Source: Sarcodiotheca gaudichaudii
Lineage: Eukaryota > Rhodophyta > Florideophyceae > Gigartinales > Solieriaceae
DNA length: 64,000 nucleotides
Direction: 5' to 3'
NCBI GenBank assembly: GCA_032355985.1
Contig: JAUKVZ010000008.1
Coordinates: forward strand, 109,961-173,960
Shown one piece after another: positions 51,522-60,049 of the stretch; positions within the stretch are counted from its first letter, which is position 1; every line of letters starts with the position of its first letter. The position numbers were made by a program, and so were the translations under genes. The notes below the pieces were generated by a model. The model searched no databases. It had not been told where the DNA came from and saw nothing but the letters and a program-made list of their open reading frames with translations.

Positions 51522-52719
51522 CAATCCACTCTACGACGCCGGATTCGGTACGAGGGAAGTGATCCAGAACAGGCGGGCGTTCATCATCTGGCGCGCTGTA
51601 AAGGAACTCAAGATGTCGTCGTGCTCGGGAGCAGAGCACATACATCTGCATGCGCATCTGGTCGATGGATGCGGGATCCCATCGTCGCTCCTGCAGCTCC
51701 GGGATGAACACGGCGTCGAATTCAAGCCCCTTGCTGCTCTGGTCGCATAGAACCGTCACCGTGCCCGGTTCGTCAAATTTGAGTTGCGTCGCGTCCTTGA
51801 AATCCGGGTCGCCGCTCGTGAATCGCTGCACCCTGACGTTTGGAACGTCCTGCAGCCGATGTCTCAGCTTATTGAAGAAACGCTTTTGGAGCTTCTTAGT
51901 CGGAACAAAAACTCCAACCTCAAGGTCTGACTGATTCGAGATGAATCGGGCGAGTCGGTCGACCGTTTCGTTTAGATCCGCGGTGCGTAACATCCGAGGG
52001 ACGGGCCCGTGCCGGCCGTCGGGAAGATCGGGGATCCCGCTCGGCAACCCGCAGTAGAAGTGGGCCGCCACTTTGGCGATCTCGAAGGTGTTCCTGTAGT
52101 TGCGGGTTAGTGCATAGACCCGCCCGTCTTCTAGGCGGAGCGCCTCACGGATCTCTTTGAGCGTTGAATTGGTATCAGCACTGAGTCGCTGGTTTTCGTC
52201 TGCGAGCACAGTCACGGCGAGTTGCCCGTTCTCAGCTCTGTCGGCATGGAAGAGCATCATCGCACACACGTCGTAGAACGAGGGCGGAAAATCTTGTCCC
52301 TCGTCGACGATGACGTGCCCCCATTTGTGTATCGCTTTCTTGAGCTTTTGAGGGCTTTGCGGGAGGCTGATGACATCAGATTTCACGGCATCCCAATCGT
52401 AGACGAATCTCCTGACTTGAGGAACATACCGTCCGAAGGAGCTGCGCCACCACCCCGAGAACCACTTAAACCACGTATTGACGCCTTCCCTTACTGCAGT
52501 ATTCGAGCTCGCGTTGCTTGAATACTGATGCAGTACGTTGTTATACATGACCACTGTGGGAGTCTGTCCTTTGCGAGCCACCGCTTCAGCTCTATAGAAT
52601 GCAACGACCGTCTTACCAGTTCCGGGCGGCCCGAAAACCATTGTCGCTCTGTCCAGTGGCGCTAAGACGCAGATTGCATCTTGCTCCTTGCTCAATTCTT
52701 CGTAGCTCGGAGTTCTCAT
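51514..52719 (-). CDS. UvrD/SF1-like DNA helicase
   Basis: 401 residues, short for UvrD. SF1 motifs: Walker A GPPGTGKT (30-37), motif II VDEGQDF (138-144), motif III-like VLADENQR, motif IV-type LTRNYRNT, motif V-like SSKGLEFDAV and motif VI YVLCSRARRHLEFLY. It lacks the 1B/2B insertions of full-length UvrD, so it may be an ATPase or translocase rather than a processive helicase. It overlaps the DrmB-like stop by four bases (ATGA) and the next gene by eight, so it is a tightly coupled member of the defence operon. Standard DISARM does not include a UvrD-like gene. Confidence 0.88.
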   Translation of the reverse strand: MRTPSYEELSKEQDAICVLAPLDRATMVFGPPGTGKTVVAFYRAEAVARKGQTPTVVMYNNVLHQYSSNASSNTAVREGVNTWFKWFSGWWRSSFGRYVPQVRRFVYDWDAVKSDVISLPQSPQKLKKAIHKWGHVIVDEGQDFPPSFYDVCAMMLFHADRAENGQLAVTVLADENQRLSADTNSTLKEIREALRLEDGRVYALTRNYRNTFEIAKVAAHFYCGLPSGIPDLPDGRHGPVPRMLRTADLNETVDRLARFISNQSDLEVGVFVPTKKLQKRFFNKLRHRLQDVPNVRVQRFTSGDPDFKDATQLKFDEPGTVTVLCDQSSKGLEFDAVFIPELQERRWDPASIDQMRMQMYVLCSRARRHLEFLYSAPDDERPPVLDHFPRTESGVVEWIDG

Positions 52720-54659
52720 GCCGATGCAGTCTCCGACATGGTCGCGTCGATGTCGTCGATGACATCCGAGAAGAAGCCGGTCAGTCCATCGCCATCACCG
52801 GTCAGTACTGCGCGGTCCAGCATCACATTCGCACAGATGCAACTTGTTTCGCTTACAAGGCTGCATGCGTGGCAGGCTGCACGATTGAGTCCTTGTAGCC
52901 CTTGCGCTTCCATCTCCCGACAGATCGGATCCGCTGAGCACCACCGAGAACGCTGTATCGCTGTCAGCAGAGTAGGGAACAACCGTTCAGGCTGGCCTTC
53001 ACGAACAAGTCCGCCGAGGGAACCCTCGGAGTCTCCATCCGCCGTGTACACAAGCACGCCTGCCATTGGCGGCTGCTTGCCTCCCGGGGGGGCCGCGTAA
53101 ATCCGTTCCCTCAGCGAGGACGATGCGTACCCGCACTCGAAACTGAGCTGCCGGATCAGCATGTGAGAAAGCGTGTGCAGCAAGACAAAGCGGAAGGAGA
53201 ACTCAGGTAGGAATGCGAGGTTTGACTGGCTCCGGCGGGAACGCATTGACTCAAGGCGCTGTTGGAGCTTCTCGCGGTTTGCATGCTCCCACCCGGCTAC
53301 CACGTCTTCGGCCAACACCAACATGATCCCCTCGCCATACACCTCGATACCTGGGAGCCAGCCAAGGTGGCGCTCAAGGCCCGGTGCAACCACGGTCGAG
53401 CCTGGCTCCTGACGTTCGAAACCGGCGAGTGCCCTGACTTCGCGGATTCGCTTCGCCAGCACAATGCCATCAAGCAGGCGGTTCAGCGACCGAAAGGGGT
53501 GCTTGTCTGGTGAGTCAGCGATCACTTCGGATACATCTGCGCGATCCGCAATGAACGGTGCCTCTTCTGATTCTGCCCCCCGGGCGGCAAGAAACGCCGC
53601 CCACTCTTCTCGGAGCAGGCCACTCGCGCCCTTGGGCGCGGCGGCGGCCTGCGGCGAAGACTCGTCGCGTATCACCCTCATCACATCTTCGGCAGTGCAT
53701 TTCAGATCCTGAGCAACAAATTCAGCCGCCGTGCGGACTGCGGAATCGTTTTCGGGATCCGCTATGGATGTCCAGATCTGCTTCACCATCCCATAGTTGC
53801 TGTGCGACCGAATATTATCGAAAAGGCGATCAATATCACCGGCGTCGTCATCAGGAATGTCGATCGCGGATGGAACCTTGGGGAAATAGAGATTTGTCGC
53901 ACCTCGCTGCATGACTTGTGGGAAGTGCTCGCAAGCGTGATCGCCTGACTCGATGCGTCGTTCCCACGGCTGGCGAGCTTCGCATCCACGAATTGCGCCC
54001 TTGAGACTGTCTTTCCTGGCGATGCCATGTAGCGATCGCTCCGCGCCGCACGTGTTGCACCGGACGACCAGCGAGCCTAGTCCACCGCCCCCGCGCCTCT
54101 GGGTCAAGAACTCAAGCTCCGCTCGGCGGCACTGTCTTTGCGCGTGTTCTTGACTCTTGCTATGGGTCCATCGGTCCCACGGCACATCTGCGAGGTGACC
54201 ACCCCGGCAGGCCATCACGAATCGCATAGGAACGAGCTTGGACCGCTTCCGGCATTGCTCGCAGCGGGGCTGATCACTCTTCTGTTCCTTCGTATAGCTC
54301 CACCGGATCATTCGTCGGCAAGAAGGGCAGAACAGCCATTGCGGAAAGCGGAAGTAGGGAACAGCGTAGCTGTTCTGGGATCCGAACTCAGGAGCAGCAG
54401 GAGCCATTTTGAAGCCCGAAACGCCCAACTCGGCTTCCAGTCGAGGAAGGTGAATGTCTTCGCCCCGGCCATTCCAGTGGAAGATGTCCATGGCCACGAA
54501 TGACTCATCTCCGAAGTCATAGATGGCACCGACACCAAACGGAGAGACAGTCGCCGATCGCCGCACCGTGCGTTGGCGCGACTTCTTCAACGCCGGGGCT
54601 GGTCGCGAAGACCGGCTGTTCGCATCTGATCGTGATGTGCTGTGCCGCTTCTGGCTCAT
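52716..54659 (-). CDS. drmB: DrmB-like protein with DUF1998 domain
   Basis: 647 residues. The N-terminus has RRSATVSPFGVGAIYDFGDESF, read as SPFGVGAIYDF, then FCPSCRRMI and CEQCRKRSK, a four-Cys zinc-binding set, and ACRGGHLADVPWDRW, all as in DrmB. The C-terminal part is DUF1998: LLHTLSHMLIRQLSFECGYASSSLRERIY, read as HTLSHMLIRQLSFECGY..SSLRERIY, then GVLVYTADGDSEGSLGGLV and a final Cys cluster (CHACSLVSETSCICAN). DrmB is the partner of the DrmA helicase in DISARM, where the complex restrains incoming DNA. It follows the drmA-like gene by 36 bases. Confidence 0.85.
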   Translation of the reverse strand: MSQKRHSTSRSDANSRSSRPAPALKKSRQRTVRRSATVSPFGVGAIYDFGDESFVAMDIFHWNGRGEDIHLPRLEAELGVSGFKMAPAAPEFGSQNSYAVPYFRFPQWLFCPSCRRMIRWSYTKEQKSDQPRCEQCRKRSKLVPMRFVMACRGGHLADVPWDRWTHSKSQEHAQRQCRRAELEFLTQRRGGGGLGSLVVRCNTCGAERSLHGIARKDSLKGAIRGCEARQPWERRIESGDHACEHFPQVMQRGATNLYFPKVPSAIDIPDDDAGDIDRLFDNIRSHSNYGMVKQIWTSIADPENDSAVRTAAEFVAQDLKCTAEDVMRVIRDESSPQAAAAPKGASGLLREEWAAFLAARGAESEEAPFIADRADVSEVIADSPDKHPFRSLNRLLDGIVLAKRIREVRALAGFERQEPGSTVVAPGLERHLGWLPGIEVYGEGIMLVLAEDVVAGWEHANREKLQQRLESMRSRRSQSNLAFLPEFSFRFVLLHTLSHMLIRQLSFECGYASSSLRERIYAAPPGGKQPPMAGVLVYTADGDSEGSLGGLVREGQPERLFPTLLTAIQRSRWCSADPICREMEAQGLQGLNRAACHACSLVSETSCICANVMLDRAVLTGDGDGLTGFFSDVIDDIDATMSETASA

Positions 54660-54695
54660 CGCACTAACCCTCGATTCCTCTCGTTCTTATGCGGT

Positions 54696-57600
54696 TCATT
54701 CACCCTTTATGTGGATCAGGGACTGGCTGTCCACATTTCGCATTGAATTGAGAGTGCGCCAGCCTCGTCGCTCGCGGGACTCGAACGTGCGAAGCAACGG
54801 CTCGAACTGCTTTCCGGAATTTGGAGAGTACACCAACGGCGCCGTTTTTCGCTCCTTGGATAGTCTTGCGCGCTCGGCCCACTCCTCGATCAGTCGAGAC
54901 AAATGAGCTTGGATCGCATTCGCCTCGGCAGGCTCCGCCGCTGCCATGCGTTGACTGAGTTGGCCAAGGATCGGGTGCATCGTCGCAGCGCTTGGATCGA
55001 AAAATTGCGCATCCGCGTTGTCCGAAAGGCCGGCGGCGTGCCTCGCGACAATCACCAACGCCGCGTGCAGCGCCCGCTCGCGCGATGGCAATGCGAACGG
55101 AGTCACACTTGTCGGCTCAACCCACCGGTAGAGCGCGTCGTGATAAGCGACAAAACTCTCATAGTGGGAACGGTCTCTCGGCTTCGTTGGCGAGTACATT
55201 GTGATGACGAGACCAGGTATGCGGGAGCGTCCAACGCGACTCGTCGCTTGGATATACTCCGCTGTGGTTTTCGGCTGGCCAACGACCATCATGACGCCGA
55301 GGCGCTTAACGTCGACGCCGACGGAAATCATGTTGGTGCAGGGCAGAATATCGATCGCGTCATCGCCTGCTCTTTGATCGAGTTGAAGCAGGACTTCGGG
55401 AATGCGTCGGCCTGCAAGGTTTGCGGACAGTTCCTCGACATTCTCAATCTCGCGCAGTTTGGAATCGTCGGTCGCAATGATCCCTACTCGGGCCGGGATG
55501 TCGTCTCGCGCGAGCGCCATTGTCTTCCCAAGCTCGCGCTTGCTGTTGTGGTAGATCAGCAGAGTCCAGTACGCATCTCTAACTTCTTCAGACAGGCATT
55601 CGAGTTCAAACGGTGCCTGCGATGCGGCGGCGGCGGCTCGAACCAGAGAGGTAACGGGCGTATGTCCCTGCCCCATCACACCCACGTACAAACGACCGGG
55701 AGCGCTCCGATCGATTTGCGCGAAGAAGGAATCGTCCACTGACAGACCCGATGGCGGGAAGACTGCCACCTCTCGTGCATAAAGTCGTTCAGCTTGGTCT
55801 GCAGCGCGCCTGATAGTTGCCGTTGCTGCGATGATCTTCGGACGATGGCCGTCGCGTCGCAGCAAGCAGTCTAGGGCCGCTTCGTAGATTCCGGCTATTG
55901 TGCCGAGCGGGCCGGAAATCAAATGAAGTTCGTCTTGGATGATCAGGCTCGGCGGACGGATCTGCCCCGCACCGAAGAACGTCGTGGCCCGATTATCCCA
56001 CGCCAGCCGTGCGAATTTGTCGATGGTGCCGATCAGCATGGTCGGTGCCCGCCGATACAATTCTTCATCCACAACCGCGATCGGAAGGCGGTTATGAAAC
56101 GGGCAGTCGTCCGACGGGCAGTAAAAGTCGAACTGCGCCGATGTTGCCCGAACACCGTAGTCCTCGGGATCATCACTCTGCTCAGCAGGAACGATCCGCG
56201 TACCGCACCAAGGACACCGTTGCAACTGAAACGGATTCTCTGGTTTGCCGTCGTCGAGCAGATCTTCGTACTGGTTTTTTGCCTCATTGAGCGTGTTGGC
56301 GGTGGACTGACCACCGATCCAGAGGCCGAGTGAGAAAGGCTCGTCGCCTAGGTCGTCGGCAGTACGGCGAAGTTGCTCGCACGCACAAATGAGTGTCGCG
56401 GCCCTCTGAAACTGCTGCGACGTGAGCAGACGAAGGGTGTACCTCTTGATGACAGCGGTGCCGGAGCCCGCAGAACCATCACGCAGCCGCCGAAGGAACA
56501 TATTCAGCGATGCAACCCACATATACGCTTCGGTCTTTCCGCCGCCCGTCGGGAACCAGATGAGATCGACAGTGTCTCGATGCTCGTCATTCTCGTCAAC
56601 GATCGACGCGGCTGAAAGAAGCATGAATGCAAGCTGAAATGGGTACCATCGGTAGTCATCAGTTGCGGCGGAGTCGTAATCGGGCGATGAAAACGGTTCC
56701 TCGCAGCGTTCGCGAGTGCCGCCCCCGTACTCGGCGGCGCTATGACACATCTGCATGAGCATCGCTCGCGTCGCGAGTTGGAACGCCCGCTTTACCGTTG
56801 GATCTCCGAGAATCGAAGCAATGCCCGTGTGCATACGCGCAGAGGCGATGCGGAGCCTCCCGAGAATACGACTTGCTGCGGCCGCATGAACTCCTGGAAC
56901 GGACGAAGCGTCATTTGCGAGGGCGTCAATCCACAGGTCGTACCGGGCGACGAAATACAGGAGGTCCTTCTCAAGATCAGCGGAGTCCAAGCCGGGATCG
57001 GCGAGGTATCTCAGCGACAGTACCCTTGCCGCTGCGCGACCCGCTGCCCCCTCTCCCAGATCAGCTGCCTTCGTGACCGGATAGGTCTCGTGATGCGGCA
57101 TCGACTCCGAATAGATCCGTCTCGACCCCGAATCCTCGTCCCACATCGCGGAGCAACCGTGACCCACGGCATACGTATGCCTATCCCGATATAGCAGATC
57201 GAGTTCTTCTTCCTCAGCATCGATCCGAGTTCCCGCGAGCCGAGGGTAGACATCGATGGTCCCGCCGATCGCTTCACACGAGAGTCCCGCTTGAAAGAGG
57301 CATTCCGCAGGGCCAAGCCTACGCGCTTCAACGCTGCGGCGGTTGAGTAGAGTCACAGTAACCAAGAAGCCGTTCTTCATCGGCCGCCAGATAGAGTGCA
57401 GCGATGCGTGCCCCGACAGCACATCGATCTGATGACTTCCGCCTGCCGCGGAAGGACACTCTAGGCAATTCATTTCCGGCGAATCTCGTTCCGCCAGTGG
57501 TCTGCGCTCCCATGTCTCATTGTGACCGCTCTTGCCGATCCGTTCATACATCGCGGCATGCACGCCGCAGCTGACGGACTTGGTGTCACGGACGAAGAAA

Positions 57601-57887
57601 CTCACGCCTAGAGAAGCGGGGAGTCGTTCAAAGGCCATACTGATCGGATTCTCCCCATCCGAGTCTTCTTCGTCAGCGAGTGAAGCTTCGCCCTCTTCCT
57701 CGGCTTGGAGTTCGTACGCGTCCGCACTCTGGGGATAAAGAACGCCGAGCAGATATCGATCCAGCGGGCTTCCTTCGAACGTCTCAGTCGGGTCAGACGC
57801 AGGCCCGACCAACTCCGATCGCATGTAATCAATGACCCGTGCCCGATCGTCGGTCGCAGCCTGCCATTTCACTGCGATAGAAGTCAT
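54696..57887 (-). CDS. drmA: DrmA-like SF2 helicase of a DISARM-type system
   Basis: 1063 residues. After a long N-terminal domain with an acidic stretch (65-80) comes an SF2 helicase: Walker A FPTGGGKT (445-452), a zinc-type Cys set CPWC...CPSDDC (558-595), DELH box (652-655) in IIQDELHLISGPLG, AATATI, and motif VI QATSRVGR (880-887) after NMISVGVDVKRLG. This combination of Cys insertion, DELH box and IIQDELHLI is what DrmA proteins show. DrmA with DrmB forms the DISARM core. Its start overlaps the NERD-UvrD stop as ATGA (57884-57887). Acts on DNA in the cytoplasm; partner specificity here is untested. Confidence 0.85.
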   Translation of the reverse strand: MTSIAVKWQAATDDRARVIDYMRSELVGPASDPTETFEGSPLDRYLLGVLYPQSADAYELQAEEEGEASLADEEDSDGENPISMAFERLPASLGVSFFVRDTKSVSCGVHAAMYERIGKSGHNETWERRPLAERDSPEMNCLECPSAAGGSHQIDVLSGHASLHSIWRPMKNGFLVTVTLLNRRSVEARRLGPAECLFQAGLSCEAIGGTIDVYPRLAGTRIDAEEEELDLLYRDRHTYAVGHGCSAMWDEDSGSRRIYSESMPHHETYPVTKAADLGEGAAGRAAARVLSLRYLADPGLDSADLEKDLLYFVARYDLWIDALANDASSVPGVHAAAASRILGRLRIASARMHTGIASILGDPTVKRAFQLATRAMLMQMCHSAAEYGGGTRERCEEPFSSPDYDSAATDDYRWYPFQLAFMLLSAASIVDENDEHRDTVDLIWFPTGGGKTEAYMWVASLNMFLRRLRDGSAGSGTAVIKRYTLRLLTSQQFQRAATLICACEQLRRTADDLGDEPFSLGLWIGGQSTANTLNEAKNQYEDLLDDGKPENPFQLQRCPWCGTRIVPAEQSDDPEDYGVRATSAQFDFYCPSDDCPFHNRLPIAVVDEELYRRAPTMLIGTIDKFARLAWDNRATTFFGAGQIRPPSLIIQDELHLISGPLGTIAGIYEAALDCLLRRDGHRPKIIAATATIRRAADQAERLYAREVAVFPPSGLSVDDSFFAQIDRSAPGRLYVGVMGQGHTPVTSLVRAAAAASQAPFELECLSEEVRDAYWTLLIYHNSKRELGKTMALARDDIPARVGIIATDDSKLREIENVEELSANLAGRRIPEVLLQLDQRAGDDAIDILPCTNMISVGVDVKRLGVMMVVGQPKTTAEYIQATSRVGRSRIPGLVITMYSPTKPRDRSHYESFVAYHDALYRWVEPTSVTPFALPSRERALHAALVIVARHAAGLSDNADAQFFDPSAATMHPILGQLSQRMAAAEPAEANAIQAHLSRLIEEWAERARLSKERKTAPLVYSPNSGKQFEPLLRTFESRERRGWRTLNSMRNVDSQSLIHIKGE

Positions 57888-59530
57888 TGGTTTGCTCCCT
57901 TGGTCAGCATGTCGCGGGTGCGCCGGGAAACCAGTTTATGGAGTCCGTGTCGTTCATTGGATGGGAAGGCTATGAAGAGCCCTGCGTGGGCACGGGTCAT
58001 GCCTACATACAGCTCCGACCGCGCACGGTCTGACTCTGTGATTCCTGGGAGATCGACCACGGCCACACAACGGTTTTCGAGTCCCTTGAAGTCGCGGATC
58101 CTGCAGAACGTCATGCCGTCCGGTGGCCATTTAAACCGTTTGTCCCTTCCGAGAAAAGTAAGCCGACGGCGCACACGATCCGGCAGCAAGTGAGCGACGG
58201 ATTGCTCGAAGTTCAGCGGTGACAGGATAGTGATGTGACTGAGCAGCACGTCCCCCTCAAGCCATGCATTGAGACGCCGAATCAGGTTCTCAACGCACTC
58301 GTCATCGCTGTCATGGTAGGAGATTTCGATTGGCGGTCCCTGTCCTTCTATGACGGCCGTCCCGATTTCCGCTCCGGTGAGAAGCTGGGTCTGCAGAACG
58401 ATTTGCTTGGTGTTGCGACAGTTCCGGTGTAGTCGATGAATCGCCGCACGCTGCTGAAGCCAGGCCAGAGCCTCCGCTTCAAGAGGCTCGTGCAGCCCGC
58501 TCTGATTGTTCGGATCCATGAAGATCCGCCATGTGCCTTCGCGGAGACCTCCGGCTACAAGCTCGCCTAACCGATCAAGCCACTCGTCCTTGATGAAGTC
58601 TTGTCCCTCATCCACGACGAGAACTTCGTGCTGCTTGTCAGCACATTCGAGATGATCGTCCGAGTCGATCGCCCGCACTTCGACGCCTGAACCTGCAAGA
58701 CAAGGACGCAGGTACTCGGCAAGAACGTCACTCCGACAGCAGAGCAGAACCGAGCGATGCCGAGATGCGGCGCGCCGTGCTGCTTCAATCGCAAGAAATG
58801 TCTTCCCTGTCCCAGCCCCTCCAAAGCAGAGCAGACGCTGGTTCTCTTCCACGGCATCAAGAACACCAAGCTGATCGGTCGTCAGCCTGACCACTTCTGC
58901 CATGGTGTCGTCGAAAACCGCACCGAGGACAGGAACCTTGTCGAAATCGGGCCGTAGCGCAAGTTGGAGCGAAGCTAGGTCTTCCGGTGACGCAATCATA
59001 TGGAACCCGCGTCCGGCAGATCGCCAAAAGCGGGCCAGTCGGAGGAGATACGGTTTGAGGTCCGTCGCGCCTGCGCAGTCGAAACGCGTTGCGACTTGGT
59101 CCAGGTTCCAGCTTGCACCCTCCAAGTCGAAATCAATGTCGGGGAACATGACACCCCAGCCCCAGCAAAAGTTGCGATGCCAATCGGCAGCCCTTCCCTG
59201 CCGCACTAGTGTCCGGAGCGCCTCGTGTCCGCTTGCAGCTTGCTCGAACGGTCCCTCAGAACGAGTAGTGGTCTCATCGAATCGGTTCGTAAAGGTCCAG
59301 AGTCCGTCACGACACGCGACACGGCCGCCTTTGACTTCTATCGCGAAGAGGCCGTCAGACCACGCAACAACGAAATCAATCTCTGACCACCGCTTGTAAT
59401 CGTGACGGGATAGGTTCAATGAATGCAACGCGAATGCGCCCGGCCCTAGATCTGTCCGCTCCAACAGTGAGAAGACCTTTTGCTCCGCATTACTCCGGAA
59501 CCGATGAACAACTGGGGGAACCATCCTCAT
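57884..59530 (-). CDS. NERD nuclease-like domain fused to a UvrD-type helicase
   Basis: 548 residues. Residues 12-140 form a NERD (nuclease-related) domain: SEIDFVVAWSDGLFAIEVKGG, read as Asp52 ... Glu65-x-Lys67, the PD-(D/E)xK catalytic plan. An SF1 core follows: Walker A GGAGTGKT (237-244), motif II VVDEGQDF (305-312), MDPNNQSG, HRNCRNT, FKGLENRCV and YVGMTRAHAGL. The nuclease residues look intact. ATG at 59530 or 59524 could start it. It sits between vsr (66 bases upstream) and drmA (overlap ATGA), making it part of the operon. Not part of described DISARM gene sets as I know them. Confidence 0.9.
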   Translation of the reverse strand: MRMVPPVVHRFRSNAEQKVFSLLERTDLGPGAFALHSLNLSRHDYKRWSEIDFVVAWSDGLFAIEVKGGRVACRDGLWTFTNRFDETTTRSEGPFEQAASGHEALRTLVRQGRAADWHRNFCWGWGVMFPDIDFDLEGASWNLDQVATRFDCAGATDLKPYLLRLARFWRSAGRGFHMIASPEDLASLQLALRPDFDKVPVLGAVFDDTMAEVVRLTTDQLGVLDAVEENQRLLCFGGAGTGKTFLAIEAARRAASRHRSVLLCCRSDVLAEYLRPCLAGSGVEVRAIDSDDHLECADKQHEVLVVDEGQDFIKDEWLDRLGELVAGGLREGTWRIFMDPNNQSGLHEPLEAEALAWLQQRAAIHRLHRNCRNTKQIVLQTQLLTGAEIGTAVIEGQGPPIEISYHDSDDECVENLIRRLNAWLEGDVLLSHITILSPLNFEQSVAHLLPDRVRRRLTFLGRDKRFKWPPDGMTFCRIRDFKGLENRCVAVVDLPGITESDRARSELYVGMTRAHAGLFIAFPSNERHGLHKLVSRRTRDMLTKGANQ

Positions 59531-59596
59531 GTGAACAGTTTATCGCAGGTCCAGGCCGGACTGCCTGCATTCGAGGTGTCAACGGTCCTGGCAAGG

Positions 59597-60037
59597 TCAG
59601 GGCGTACGGGTTGTAACCGCCGCCTCGGCACGACGGAGGGCGCTGAGCAATCGACGCTCGAGTCTGGGAGTATCTGCAATCTCGCATTCCCAAACGATGA
59701 TGACCTTCCAACCGTTTGCAGAGAGAGCACTTACGATCTTCGCGTCCCTCGCCATATTCGCTTCGAACTTGCTCTGCCAAAAGTCGACCCTCGACTTGGG
59801 CAGGTAGGCTTTCGGGCAGTCTTTGTGACGATGCCAGAAGCAACCGTGCACAAAGACAACCGTGCGGAGCCGGGGAAGCACAATATCCGGCGTGCCCGGC
59901 AATCCATTGACATGCAATCGGAATCTATATCCCATGCGATGCAGGAGTGATCGCACCGACCTCTCCGGCTTCGTGTTCCTTCCACGAATCTGAGACATGT
60001 TCCAGCTACGCTGCTCGGTGGAGAGCTTATCAGCCAT
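59597..60037 (-). CDS. vsr: Vsr very-short-patch-repair endonuclease
   Basis: 146 residues, typical length. Motifs: MSQIRGRNTKPE, R..LH..GYRFRLH, the catalytic PGTPDIVLP with Asp, VVFVHGCFWHRHKDC with zinc-binding His/Cys, then WQSKFEANMARD and VIIVWECEI. Vsr nicks DNA 5' to the T of T:G mismatches that arise by deamination of 5-methylcytosine, and is normally paired with a C5-methyltransferase of overlapping specificity (Dcm-type CCWGG sites in E. coli). Here it begins 12 bases after the methyltransferase stop, so it serves that enzyme. Confidence 0.95.
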   Translation of the reverse strand: MADKLSTEQRSWNMSQIRGRNTKPERSVRSLLHRMGYRFRLHVNGLPGTPDIVLPRLRTVVFVHGCFWHRHKDCPKAYLPKSRVDFWQSKFEANMARDAKIVSALSANGWKVIIVWECEIADTPRLERRLLSALRRAEAAVTTRTP

Positions 60038-60049
60038 GAGCTTTCGTGG

